From the NCBI GenBank assembly GCA_905221605.1, contig CAJNDS010002624.1:221501-285500 (forward strand): a stretch of DNA of 64,000 nucleotides, read 5' to 3'. This DNA is from Symbiodinium natans (taxonomy: Eukaryota; Sar; Dinophyceae; Suessiales; Symbiodiniaceae). The stretch's first letter is position 1. Each line of letters starts with the position of its first letter. Positions 52,501 through 61,095 of this stretch are shown piece by piece. The notes under the pieces were generated by a model, which saw nothing but the letters and a program-made list of their open reading frames with translations, did not search any database and was not told the DNA's origin. Both the position numbers and the translations under genes were made by a program.

Positions 52501-54856
52501 ACTTAGAGAGCTACCCGCACAGTAGTTGTTCACGAAAATCTGTCCCCGAAACTACTACAAGGCAGAAAAACTGAACTCTGAAACCCTACACCCTAACGAC
52601 CTTTAGGATTTAGGGTTTAGGGTTTAGGGTTTAGGGTTTAGGGTTTAGGGTTTAGGGTTTAGGGTTTAGGGTTTAGGGTTTAGGGTTTAGGGTTTAGGGT
52701 TTAGGGTTTAGAGTTGAGGCACTTGATCTCTCAAGGTCTCGGAGCACACTCCTGCGTCCAGGTCGCTGCTGAGGCGATGGGTAAACCCAGTTGCCCGTCT
52801 CGCCCGTCTTCGGGATGGAGGAGACCTCACCTCGGAAGTTTTCGAGTGTAAGGTTCAGAGGTCAGGTTTAAGGTGTATGGCTCAGGGTGGATGTGCACTG
52901 CTTAGTGGGGACTAAACCCTAAACCCTATATAACCCCTAAACCCTAAACCCTTATATAACCCTAGTTTGGGGTTTAGGGTCAGGGGTTTAAGGTTTAGGG
53001 GTCTGGTGTGGCTGAGGCTTGGCATGGAGACCTCGACCTCACCTCACACATTTTAGGGTGTAGGGTTTAGGGCTTAGGGTGTAGGGCCTAAGGTTCAGGG
53101 GTTTGGGTTTAGGAATTAGGGTTTAGAGTTTAGGGTTTAGGGTTTAGGGGTTTAAGGTTTAGGGTTTGGGGCCCTGCTTCGGAAGGGATTCGAGTTCGGG
53201 AGCTTTGGGTGTAGGGTTTTAGGGTTCAGGGGTTTAAGCTTTATGGGGTAGGGTGATGAGGTTGGAGATCCCGTAGACAGTACAGGTATGAGATGCTCTG
53301 AGGCTTGCAACCAAGAAGGTCCCATTTCGGGGTGGCGGTAGTGAGATTGAACCTGCAACACCTCCACGGTAAACGATAAGGCGGGGTGAAGCCCGGAAAC
53401 CTACACCCTGAAACCTATTGAAACTCTTTAACCACAAACCCGAAACCCTGACCCTAAACCCTAAACCTGAACCCTAAACGCTAAGCTCTAGTGAAAGCCT
53501 TCAACCCTGAAAACCGAAAAACCTCAACCCTAAACCCTAAACCCTAACCCTAAACCCAGCCCGGCCACGGTCTTTGTTCAGGTCCATGGTCTGCGATTCC
53601 GCAGGGGTCTGCGGCATCTCCGGCATCATGTTGCGGGGGTTCAGGACCTCAGAAGGGTTTAGGGTTTAGGGTTTAGGGTTTAGGGTTTAGGGTTTAGGGT
53701 TTAGGGTTTAGGGTTTTTGGTTTAGGGTTCGGGTAGAGGGTTTAGGGTTTAGGGTTTAGGGGTTAGGGTTTAGGGTTTGGGGCTTAGGGTGAGCTGACAC
53801 TGAGAGCCTCTATAACTGTTCAGGGCTTCAGGGTTAAGGGCTTGCTCGAGCTGTCTCCTCAGTACCCTAAACCCTGGGCGCTTGGGATCACTTCTGGGTG
53901 GCGCTTCACTTGAACTGCAGGGCTTAGAGTCGCAGCCCTAAATCCTGGAAACTAAGCACGTTGGCATGCTCCGCTTTCTATTCCCCGCCTCGCCGTTTGC
54001 GGCGCGCATGGGGCCTCAGTGGCCAGATTCGCACTCACCCTGAACCCTATACACCTGGACCCCTAAATCCTACACCCTACACCCTGAACTCCAAATATTA
54101 AATCCTAAACCTCAGACCCTGAATCCTAAACCCTGTTCTCCACCTGTCCACGGTGCTTTGGGGAGTGATTCAGGCACAAGGGTTGAGGGTTGAGGGTCTT
54201 AGAATCCCTAAGGCTCCACCTTAAAGCCTACACATATGCGCGTGGGCTTCGAGTTTGGTTTAGGGTCCAGGCCGTGAGAACCCTACTTCCCAAACCTTAA
54301 GCCTCAAACCCACTAAAGCCTAAGCCTCAAAACCTAAGCCGTTCTGCAAAAAACCCTACCCTAATCCCAAAAAACCCTAAGCCCTGAAAATCCCTAAGCC
54401 CTGTGCCTGAACTCAAGGCTTAGGGCCCCCCCTACAGTGGGGGGGGGGGGGGGGGGCCTTGTCTCCGAGGTCGCTAGCACTCAATCAGGAGCCCGTTCCG
54501 GCGTAGTGTGGTAAAAGTGTTAGATGGCCCTCCACAATCGGGCCATGGCTGCTCTTCGCATTTCACGAGGCTGTCGAAGCTAGTCTGCACCCCAACCTTC
54601 ACAGCTTCTGCGCCCTGCCAACCCTAACCTCTAAGCCCTAAACCCTGAACCCTAAACCCTCCTAAATCCTAAGCCCTAAATCCCAAACCCTAAACCCTAA
54701 ACCCTAAACCCTAAACCCTAAACCCTAAACCCTAAACCCTAAATCCCAAACCCTAAGCCCCAAACCCTCAACCCTAAACCTGGGTTTCTGGCACTCTCCG
54801 GCCGGCGCGGGCGCCGGCTCCCGGGATCCCCGAAGCGGACATCCCGAGGACGCCAT
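42517..54856 (-). CDS. HCCS: Holocytochrome c synthase (cytochrome c heme lyase), 13 exons
   Basis: Covalently attaches heme to apocytochrome c (System III); acts at the mitochondrial intermembrane space. Exons 5' to 3': 54780-54856 (ATG), 54536-54579, 53953-54014, 53566-53647, 52767-52830, 52237-52282, 51132-51204, 44853-44889, 43894-43950, 43688-43757, 43273-43356, 42883-42933, 42517-42603. All junctions agree in phase; the sum is 834 nt, 278 codons, a normal length for the family. Family motifs appear in order: two Cys-Pro motifs (SSGCPL, PDCPM), LNPRNMMP, SSIPKTGETGNWVYPSPQQ, FYHALLRK, VVYAHNVTNERSW, LDWERLHA, LLRFVGRQKD, PFDRHDW (with the conserved axial-ligand His), DRCGQRTVRYVIDYYDDP, EARPALD. 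Five of twelve introns need GC donors. The 3' end may read into a telomere-type repeat that supplies the stop. Confidence 0.92.
42638..42757 (+). repeat. (TTTAGGG)n array
   Basis: About seventeen perfect units in HCCS intron 12, reading CCCTAAA just upstream of the exon-13 acceptor on the coding strand. Confidence 0.95.
42883..42933 (-). CDS. HCCS: HCCS exon 12
   Basis: 17 codons reading DLQITIEARPALDTAGQ, matching the family's D.RPALD block. GC donor CAG|GCGGAG. Confidence 0.85.
43273..43356 (-). CDS. HCCS: HCCS exon 11
   Basis: 28 codons reading DRCGQRTVRYVIDYYDDP, the signature C-terminal HCCS block. Donor TCG|GTTCGGG; a site 12 bases on (AGA|GTGTAG) also keeps phase. Confidence 0.93.
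43458..43675 (-). repeat. (CCCTAAA)n array with internal duplication
   Basis: Two consecutive blocks, each ending AAACCCAAGCCTCAAACCC, show that the array grew by copying a block of about 100 bp. It lies at the 5' part of HCCS intron 10 on the coding strand. Confidence 0.95.
43688..43757 (-). CDS. HCCS: HCCS exon 10 (heme-ligand His motif)
   Basis: Reads SRLLSYRGVPFDRHDWFI. Joining with a GC donor (TTCATC|GCACCC) recreates the invariant PFDRHDW-x-I/V-DRCG sequence across the splice, which is strong evidence for GC-AG splicing here. Confidence 0.93.
43894..43950 (-). CDS. HCCS: HCCS exon 9
   Basis: Reads TPSLLRFVGRQKDPDICE, the P.LLRF.GR.KD block. Donor AG|GTTTGGG. Confidence 0.9.
43979..44218. 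repeat. Direct repeat pair, third relative at 443-492
   Basis: CCTTCATAATTAGAACAGGG at 43983 and CCTTAATAATTAGAACAGGG at 44149, each followed about 25 bp on by TAGAATT and GGGACCCTAAG-like sequence. GGGGCCTTAATAGTTATAAA at 453 is a more distant copy. Confidence 0.75.
44238..44505 (+). repeat. GCTTCTAGG 9-bp array
   Basis: About 25 units of GGGCTTCTA/GGGCTTCCT, in HCCS intron 8. Confidence 0.92.
44853..44889 (-). CDS. HCCS: HCCS exon 8 (37 bp)
   Basis: Reads LDWERLHASSC, the WE.LH block. Starts with two bases and ends in phase 2, exactly as its neighbours require. Donor CA|GTACCTT. So small that it would be missed without the family alignment. Confidence 0.85.
46107..46225. repeat. Poly-G, poly-T, poly-G composite tract
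   Basis: 29 G, a short GC-containing link, about 60 nearly pure T, then 11 G, C, 6 G on the plus strand. On the coding strand of HCCS this is C-A-C. Short mirror units (AGGTTTTTTTCCTGG) lie at the first junction. Confidence 0.85.
46491..46528. repeat. (CA)n microsatellite
   Basis: About 19 CA units, uninterrupted. Confidence 0.95.
46752..48725 (-). pseudogene. Broken cellular-type RNA-dependent RNA polymerase (RDR family)
   Basis: The RDR family makes dsRNA in RNA silencing. Minus-strand frames follow one another in family order: LVKGMIVISETLGRKLRLRRS near 48.6 kb (KGM and R-S-x-x-K region), then GNALRRIA and KYVEAIEDPTPLSLLQRTEV at 48.2-48.3 kb, then TPLMLPQDIEVWKAVDLP at 47.9 kb (the P..HPGDI region), then ALAGGDYDGDVVMVSTD at about 47.75 kb, whose DYDGD is the catalytic D-x-D-G-D signature. 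Coding continues to 47265 and in another frame to 46752. The frame changes at least three times; the switch at 47912-47915 lies at a run of four T on the coding strand, like a one-base loss. No telomere repeats or usable introns lie inside. It sits within HCCS intron 7. This is a cellular family and I see no viral context. Confidence 0.7.
48924..49364. repeat. 441-bp foldback (long inverted repeat)
   Basis: Outer arms 48924-49067 and 49221-49364 (144 bp each) are reverse complements with only three mismatches that I can count. Inner, more diverged arms (about 49085-49121 and 49149-49182) extend the pairing, leaving a loop of about 25-30 bases. Weaker matches continue outward over CTCTCTC/GAGAGAG. 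Transcription from either side would give a long hairpin RNA. It lies about 200 bp upstream (gene sense) of the broken RDR. Confidence 0.93.
49436..49945. repeat. Two facing minisatellite arrays
   Basis: Five to six units of about 53 bp (GCAAGAGTGCTGCG, then CTTGCCGGCCTCGGCCCGG, then CAATTTTGGCAACCTG) at 49436-49720 are followed by three units of about 64 bp (TTCCCCCAAGTCCG, then TTTGCCAGCTTGCCAAAATTG) at 49748-49941. The core GGCAATTTTGGCAA is inverted between the arrays, so the two halves can pair. Confidence 0.88.
50580..50712. repeat. AAACCCTTCAGGCTCTGAAG tandem repeat
   Basis: Units of about 35-40 bp carrying ACCCTTCAG and CTCTGAAG recur here, with a related copy at about 50230-50295. 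Each unit is a small imperfect palindrome. Confidence 0.7.
51132..51204 (-). CDS. HCCS: HCCS exon 7
   Basis: Reads MDAVVYAHNVTNERSW, the VV.HN..NE..W block. Donor G|GTTTAGGG opens the 6.2-kb intron that hosts the island at 45.1-50.7 kb. Confidence 0.9.
51404..51850 (-). mobile_element. Mobile-element-like ORF fragments inside HCCS intron 6
   Basis: Minus strand. After a TTTGCAG acceptor-like site the frame reads QRQRLLDLVYTDISRGKRAG (51.74-51.83 kb). A second frame reads DLLHILHLGVLRDLCGSSIK then VLLNRKGYYSAAKQGKG (51.58-51.69 kb). The H-x-LHLGVLRD pattern recalls proteins I have seen repeated in dinoflagellate genomes, and LLDLVYTDIS loosely recalls copia-type polyproteins; neither is certain. 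Telomere repeats stop at its edges. Frames change, so it is probably decayed. Confidence 0.4.
52237..52282 (-). CDS. HCCS: HCCS exon 6
   Basis: Reads FYHALLRKNKEAEAE, matching the FYNA..RK block. GC donor GAG|GCCGCC in phase 0. Confidence 0.88.
52606..52712 (+). repeat. (TTTAGGG)n array
   Basis: About fifteen units inside HCCS intron 5, near the donor side; here the coding-strand orientation (CCCTAAA near the 5' end) is the exception to the usual polarity. Confidence 0.95.
52767..52830 (-). CDS. HCCS: HCCS exon 5
   Basis: Reads EVSSIPKTGETGNWVYPSPQ, one of the most conserved HCCS blocks. GC donor CAGCA|GCGACC; the split Gln codon is completed by exon 6 to give the family's PSPQQ-FY sequence. 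Confidence 0.9.
53566..53647 (-). CDS. HCCS: HCCS exon 4
   Basis: Reads VLNPRNMMPEMPQTPAESQ then TMDLNKDR, the LNP..NMMP block of HCCS. The GC donor CGTG|GCCGGG gives the phase-1 end needed by exon 5; the GT site 11 bases on would not. Confidence 0.85.
53953..54014 (-). CDS. HCCS: HCCS exon 3
   Basis: Reads PMRAANGEAGNRKRSMPTC, after acceptor CACTGAG and before donor TTA|GTTTCC. Contains an internal ATG at 54009 that could also serve as a start. Confidence 0.65.
54536..54579 (-). CDS. HCCS: HCCS exon 2
   Basis: Reads FDSLVKCEEQPWPD. Its last base plus the next exon complete a PDCPM motif. If translated without splicing, the surrounding 141-bp frame runs to TAG at 54474; the CPM junction favours splicing at GATT|GTGGAG. 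Confidence 0.65.
54780..54856 (-). CDS. HCCS: HCCS exon 1 (start codon)
   Basis: ATG at 54856. Reads MASSGCPLRGSREPAPAP, carrying an N-terminal Cys-Pro motif as in other HCCS proteins. Donor CCCAG|GTTTAGGG sits at the start of a telomere-type run. Phase 2 at the end. Confidence 0.75.
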
Positions 54857-55618
54857 GGCTTTTGGGGGGCTTATGGGGGGGTTTATGGGGGGTTTATGGG
54901 GGGGTCTATGGGGTTTAGGGTTTAGGGTTTAGGGCTTTTAGGGCTTTTAGGGCTTTTTAGGGCTTTTAGGGCTTTTAGGGCTTTCAGGGCGTTTAGGGAC
55001 GGTTTAGGGTGTTGGGTGTAGGGTACATAGAATTTGGGTTTGGGTTCGGGGCTTCGGGTTTCGTGCTGGCGGGGCCCTAAAAAGTTAGGCTTCAGGGTTT
55101 AGGGCTTAGGGTTTAGAGCTGTGGGTGGTTTAGGGTTTAGGGTTTAGGGTTTAGGGTCTAGGGTCTAGGGTCTAGGGTCTAGAATTTAGGGTTGGTGTAT
55201 AAGGCGTCGGGCCAAACTGCAAGCACTGTCAAGTCCTGAAGCTTAGGGGCTCAGAGTCCACCCAGGGATGAGGCTCGAGGGTTCCAGGCTTCTGGGTTTC
55301 AGGGTTCTGGGTTTTAGGGTTCTGGGGTTTTGTTTAGGGTTCTAGGAATCTGGGGTTCTGGGGTTCTGGGGTTCTGGGGTTCTGGGGTTTTGGGGTTTTC
55401 GGGTTTTGGGGTTCTGGGGTTCTAGGGTTCTAGGGTCTTGTTAAACCCTGAACCTATGTCCTAAACCCCTGAGCCCACACCCTAAACCCTCAACCCCGCA
55501 CCCTAAACCCTAAACCCTACAGCCTAAACCCTAAAGCCACTAAACCCTTAACTCCAAACCCTAAACCCTAAACCCTAAAACCCTAAACCCACTAAACCCT
55601 TAACTCCAAAGCCTAAAC

Positions 55619-57299
55619 TAAATGAAGCCAGGCCGAGGTGTGTGCGCGACACCACGCCGAAGGAGATGAACGCAACCTTTGCAGATGTCTGGGTTTTCAG
55701 GGCTTGGGGTTTAGGGTAATTTGGGGTTTAGGGCTTAGGTCTCAGGCTTGAGGATTTAGGGCCGCAATGCTTGAGACCTCGACGAAAGACCAGACGAAAC
55801 AGCAAAGACCCGACATCCGAAGACGCCTGCGATTAGGGGTTTAGGGCTTTGGGTTGAGGATTTTGGGTTGAACGAAGCTTGCTTTCTGCAGGCTCTGAAG
55901 GGCTTTATGAAGTCCAACCAAAATACGCAACCTCAACCCCCAAAACCTTGAACCCTAAAACTCTGAGCTCAGAAAAGCCCTAGAAGACAATCGGGCCATA
56001 TCCCCAAGCTCCTGAGGAGAGGGCAGTGAGAAGGCAGAGCACCAGGAGGATGATGGGAGACCTGACCCCACCGCGGCTACCCTAAACCCTAAACCCTAAA
56101 CCCTGAACCCTGAACCCTGAACCCTCAGCCCTTCTCCAGACCTCAGGTTTAGGGTTATTGCTGATAAAGCCGATGTTTCAGCTGCAATCATAGGAGTGTG
56201 CAAGCCAAAGCTTAGAAGGTTGCCGTGGGTTGCACGGTCCGAGCTCAAGGGACTGAATCCTGGCGCGGGGTTGCTTTCAAAAAGCATTCCTACACGGGAT
56301 CCTTTGAAGCTGAACCCTCAACCCCAGGCCCCCAAAAACCCTAACCAAGATCACCACCGTAAACCCGAAGCCTCTGAACCCAAACTGCAACCCCTAAATC
56401 CTAAATCCCTAAATTGTAAGGGCTCTAAGAGCCCCACTCTTGTCCGCTAAGATGCTAGCACCAACCACTAAGCCCTAAACTCCACTGAGAGGTTCATGGG
56501 TACTTGTAAGCAAGGTTCTAAGCAGGGGAATTCTATTCAGAACTGGTTGTAGCCATAATCATATGGAGTGCTGGTCACCCCACTTATCAGTACCATGAAC
56601 CTCCAAGTACAGAAGCCCAAACCTCACACCCTAAACCCTAAACCCTAAACCCCAAACCCTCAACCCCAAGCCCTAAACCCGGAACCCTAAACCCCAAACC
56701 CCGAACCCTAAAACCTGAACACTAAACCCGAAACCCGAAACCGTACAGACACTCAGAAATGAGACGCCCCGAACGCGCGTCCCAGGCCCCCCGCGTAGGC
56801 ATCCACTGAGGCTCCTGGCGATGTCGGGCTTGGGGTTTAGGGTTTACAGTTTGGGGTTCGGGGGTTTAGGTTCAGGGCTTAGGGTTTAGGGTTTAGGGTT
56901 CAGCATCTCAAGTCCGAGCATTCACTAGTCAAGCAGCTTGTCAAGGGCTGGAATAAAACCCCACCCACCCAAGAAACCCATAACATTGAGAAAATACAAA
57001 GTCCACTCAATACATTCCCAGTAGGCTTAAAAGCTCAAGGTCCAATTGGCCGAAACCCAAAATCTAATTCTCAAACCGGGGAGGGTGGGGTTGGGGGGTG
57101 GCCCCTCATTTGGGGTGGTTTTGGAGGCAAACTTTCCCTCTCAAGGGGAACATCAAGATCCAGTTGGCCCAAAACCCGAAATCTAAACTCTCAAACTTCC
57201 TCACGTGATGGATGGGGGTTGGGGGTGGGGGGTGGGAAGGGGGGGGGTGGGGGCGGGGGGTGGGGGGTCTGGTGGGGGTGGGTTTTTGTGGGGTGGGGT

Positions 57300-57337
<38 letters not shown>

Positions 57338-60300
57338 GGAGGGGGGGTGGGGGGGGGTGGGGGGGGGGGGGGGGGGTGGGGGGGGTGGGGGGGGGTGGGG
57401 GGGGTTGGGGGGGGGGGGTGGGGGGTGGTGGGGGGGGGGGGGGGGGGGGTGGGGGGGGGGTGGGGTGGGGGGTGGGGGGGGGGGGGCGGGGGGGGGGGGG
57501 TAAAAACAATTGCCGATGAAGGGGTAAGGGTTTTAGGGCTCACGGGGGGAATAGCCGACGAAGGGTCAGGGTTAGGGCCCACCAGGGGGGCAAAAAAAAC
57601 AATATGCCGACGAAGGGCGTCAGGGTTTAGGGCCACCAGGGGGGAAAAAAAACAATTGCCGACGAAGGGGGTCAGGGTTTAGGGCCCACCAGGGGGAGAA
57701 AAAAACAATATGCCGACGAAGGGGGTCAGGGTTAGGGCCCACCAGGGGGGAAAAAAAACAATATGCCGACGAAGGGGGTCAGGGTTTAGGGCCACCCAGG
57801 GGGAAAAAAAAAACAATATGCCGACGAAGGGGGTCAGGGTTTAGGGCCCACCAGGGGGGGAAAAAACAATATGCCGACGAAGGGGGTCAGGGTTTAGGGC
57901 CCACCAGGGGGAAAAAAAACAATATGCCGACGAAGGGGGTCAGGGTTTAGGGCCCACCAGGGGGGAAAAAAACAATATGCCGACGAAGGGGGTCAGGGTT
58001 TAGGGCCCACCAGGGGGGAAAAAAACAATATGCCGACGAAGGGGGTCAGGGTTTTAGGGCCCCCCCCCCCGGTTTTGGTCAAAAATCCAGAAAACAGGAG
58101 GCCACCCAGAACCGTCGATTTCAATACTAAAAAATCGCATTTTGAACTGCGGCCGGGGCCGATCCTGGGGTCCCCCTCATTTGGGGTGTTTTGGGGGGGC
58201 CCCCGGGTGGAAAAAAACAATATGCCGACGAAGGGGGTCAGGGTTTAGGGCCCAGAAAAAAAACAATATGCCGACGAAGGTCATTAGGGTTTAAATATAC
58301 ATAGTAAGAGAGGGTTTAAGGTTTAGGGTTTGGGGTTTTAGGGTTTAGGGTTTAGAGTTTAGGGCTTTGTAAGGGTGTAGGCTCTAGTCGCCGAAATAAG
58401 AACCATCTGAAGAGCGACCCCTCCAGCCCAAAGCCCCTAAAGCCCCTAAGCCCTGTGGCACGTCTGAGCAGAGACCTTCACCCCTGAACCGTAGGGTTCA
58501 GGGTTTAGGGTTTAGGGCTAGGCGGGGCCATAACAGACCCACGCGTTTTCGGCAGTTTAGCTCTGTTGCCCTCAGAATCCCCTGCAAATACCGATGTTTC
58601 CTGGGTTTCGCCCATCACCTCATCCCCGCAATTTTCATCCAAAATTATCCAACAATTTTTTGGGCATCCGTAGACTGCACTGGTATTTGTGGGGTTTTTT
58701 GCACTACTTCGCACTTTCGACGTGTCCTAAACTAAGCCCTGTCTTGCTTGCAGCTGCTTCTGCCCAGCCCTGGGTCAAAATAACACGTTTGCTTCACCAT
58801 AGTTAGAAGAGAGCATCCATGGCCCAACCATGATGACGTCCATAGTCTAATCCGTTCTGGGAAGAGAGTATCCATGGCCCAAGCATGATGACGTCCATGG
58901 TCTACATGTTTTCTGCACTGCCATGGCCCAACCATGATGACGTCCATGGTCTACTCCGTTCTGGGAAGAGAGCATCCAGGGTCCAAGCATGATGACGTCC
59001 ACGGTCTATTCTGCTCTGATGAGAAGAGAGCATCCATGGCCCAAGCATGATGACGTCCATGGTTTACATCGTCTAATCCGTTCCGAAAAGGTTAAACCTT
59101 CTTCTGGGCAGAAATGGCTGGAAGTTCTTGCTTTTAGGCGCACTAGGGAGCAGAAAGGCGTCATTTCTCAACACTAAAGGCGGTGACCTAAGTCCTGCAT
59201 CTCAGGTTTGCTGGTGGGGCCACAGTTTTGCGCGGGTCTGTTGTGGACCCGCCAGGGTTTAGGGTTTAGGGTTTAGGGTTCAGGGTTTAGGATTTAGGGT
59301 CTAGGATACCGACCCTGACCCCCACCCTTTTCACAAAAGACTTCGAAGTCCGTGGAACCCTAAACCCTAAACCCTGAACCCTTAGACCGTTTCAACCCTT
59401 AAACCCTGAAACCCTGAACCCCGGTGTCCCAGGCGCAGTGCCCGAAGATGCAGAGGCAGGTGACCACCCCCTGCAGCAGGCTACTGGGGCGCGGGTGGCG
59501 CGAGGGTCGAGGATGGAGGATTTAGGGGTTTAAGATTTAGGGTTTAGGGTTTAGGGTTTAGGGTTTAGGGTTTAGGGTTTAGGGTTTAGGGTTTAGGGTT
59601 GAAGGTTCTGAGCACAAAGACTCCCGGCTGAAGTCAGGATCGACTTCCCGCACCCTAAACTAAACCGTAAACCCTAGCCCCCCGCCCCCCCCCCCCCCCC
59701 CCCCCACTCCCCTAAACCCTAAACCCTAAACCCTAAACCCTGCTTGAGGGCTTGCAGGCCGAGGGGCCATGGCCACCCCCACGGCCAGGAGCACCAAGGG
59801 CCTGCCACTGAGGCGCCCGCGCACTGGAAAAGACGGAGGCTTCAGGTTCAGAAGCCCTGGAGTGTAGGAATTTAGGGACTAGGGCTTAGGGTTTAGGGTT
59901 TAGGGTTTAGGGTTTAGGGTTTAGGGTTTAGGGTTTAGGGTTTAGGGTTTAGGGTTTAGGGTTTAGGGTCGAGGGTCTAGGGTCTAGGGTTTAGGGTTTA
60001 GGGTTTAGGGTTCAGGGTTTAGGGTTTAGGGTTTAGGGTTTAGGGCTTAGTAGGGTTTGGCAATGTAGGGTTTAGGGTTAGGGGTGTAAGCCCCGAACCC
60101 TGAACCGAGAACTGCATCATGAAGGGGATGTCAGATGGGGGGGAGGGCTCTGCTAGAATCCGCTTCACGACAGAAAGCTAAACCCCACAATTCTGAGCCC
60201 TAAACCCGAAACCCCAAACCCTGAACCCTGAACCCCAAATCCGAACAAGGTTACCAGGTCCAGCGTGGACTCGGGGATCTCCTAGCGCGAGGGCCCGGGG

Positions 60301-60808
60301 CTTAGGGTTTGGGGGATCAGGGCTAGAGGCTTTCTTGCTCTCTTCTTCCCCATTCCTTGCTCCTCATGTTAGTTCGATGTCGATTGCTAGGAGGAAAAAG
60401 ACCAAAACGCTGAGATGCCCTAAGCTAAACCCTAAACCCTAAATCCCAAGCAGCAACAAACACAAAGCGACCTGAGCCCCGGATAGCTCCACTCTTCTGA
60501 GACAGGCCGGAGTGGCAATTTCGTCGAGCCTACGAAGAACTCGTGCCATTCCTCCACCGTCGCCTCAGACGGGCTTCAGGGCTTCATCGGGGCAGGGTTG
60601 AGGGTTCATATAGGGTTTCCCTAAGCCCTAAACCCTAAACCCTAAACCCTCAACCCTCAACCCTCAACCCTCAACCCTAAACCCTAAACCCTAAACCCTA
60701 AACCCTAAACCTGAACCCTAAACCCTAAACCCTAGACCCCTACAGCTCATGAAGCCCTGAACCCTCAGCGCAAAATCCTCCAAGCCCGCAAGTCTGAAAG
60801 CCTGAGCA
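55619..60808 (-). CDS. Probable multi-pass membrane protein gene, micro-exons
   Basis: Function not recognised. Exons 5' to 3': 60763-60808, 60472-60563, 60255-60281, 59739-59823, 59420-59483, 56742-56814, 55989-56011, 55778-55826, 55619-55676. The join 59739-59823 (RPLVLLAVGVAMAPRP) to 59420-59483 (SLLQGVVTCLCIFGHCAWD) to 56742-56814 (EPQWMPTRGAWDARSGRLI) is phase-compatible across the 2.6-kb intron with the minisatellite. Exons 55778-55826 and 55619-55676 (VAFISFGVVSRTHLGLASF) are hydrophobic. Exon 60472-60563 reads ATVEEWHEFFVGSTKLPLRP in the most GC3-rich frame. Acceptor tracts at 60.81 and 56.01 kb are long polypyrimidine runs. The grouping into one gene is inferred from strand and phase only. 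Confidence 0.5.
56742..56814 (-). CDS. Coding exon
   Basis: Reads EPQWMPTRGAWDARSGRLIS after ATCGCCAG. Donor TACG|GTTTCGGG. The upstream intron contains the 57.2-58.3 kb repeats. Confidence 0.7.
57205..57500 (+). repeat. Poly-G / GGGGGGT tract
   Basis: Nearly 300 bp of G with scattered T. Overlapping glycine-rich (plus) and proline-rich (minus) open frames are artefacts of composition. Confidence 0.95.
57501..58290. repeat. Minisatellite, about 54-bp unit, about 12 copies
   Basis: The unit contains GCCGACGAAGGGGGTCAGGG, a single embedded GTTTAGGG, CCCACCAGGGGGG and AAAAAAACAATAT. Copies begin near 57512, 57552, 57607, 57658, 57711, 57766, 57821, 57875, 57927, 57979, 58031, 58217 and 58270. 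A 150-bp insertion (58058-58210) splits the last two from the rest. Confidence 0.93.
58505..58714 (-). CDS. Doubtful open frame
   Basis: The 69-codon frame contains YGCPKNCWIILDENCGDEV, which looks protein-like, but codon third positions are not GC-rich as in neighbouring exons and no splice partner was found. It could be a mobile-element fragment. Confidence 0.25.
   Translation of the reverse strand: MRSSAKNPTNTSAVYGCPKNCWIILDENCGDEVMGETQETSVFAGDSEGNRAKLPKTRGSVMAPPSPKP
58806..59092. repeat. Tandem repeat, about 55-60-bp unit, five copies
   Basis: Each unit carries GAAGAGAGCATCCATGGCCC and CATGATGACGTCCATGGTCT. The TGACGTC core (half of a CRE-like palindrome) is conserved in all five. Confidence 0.92.
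59420..59483 (-). CDS. Membrane-segment exon
   Basis: Reads SLLQGVVTCLCIFGHCAWDT, 21 codons plus one base, after CGCCCCAG. Donor GGG|GTTCAGG in phase 0. Matches the phases of both neighbouring exons. Confidence 0.7.
59888..60056 (+). repeat. (TTTAGGG)n array with GTCTAGG variants
   Basis: About 24 units, interrupted once by TCGAGGG/TCTAGGG units. Confidence 0.93.
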
Positions 60809-60875
60809 CTGCCGTGAGCGGCCACAAGAGGAAAGTAAGAAAGACACGGTGGCTTTAGGGGGTTTAGGGATCTGG

Positions 60876-61095
60876 GTTTAGGGTTTAGGGTTTGGGGTTT
60901 AGGGTTTAGGGTTTAGGGTTTAGGGATCTCGGTTTAGGGTTTAGGGTTTGGGGTTTAGGGTTTAGGGTTTAGGGTTTAGGGTTTGGGGTTTAGGGTTTAG
61001 GGTTTAGGGTTTAGGGTTTAGGGTTTAGGGTTTAGGGTTTAGGGTTTAGGGTTTAGGGTTTACGGTTTAGGGTTTAGGGGTTTAATTGGGGTTTA
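60876..61095 (+). repeat. (TTTAGGG)n array with a higher-order variant
   Basis: Blocks carrying TTTAGGGATCT and TTTGGGG recur, showing block duplication inside the array. Confidence 0.93.

Noticed and set aside
57205-57682. Glycine-rich and proline-rich open frames of 94-176 codons
   Set aside because: They come from a poly-G tract and the 54-bp repeat and are open in several frames on both strands.
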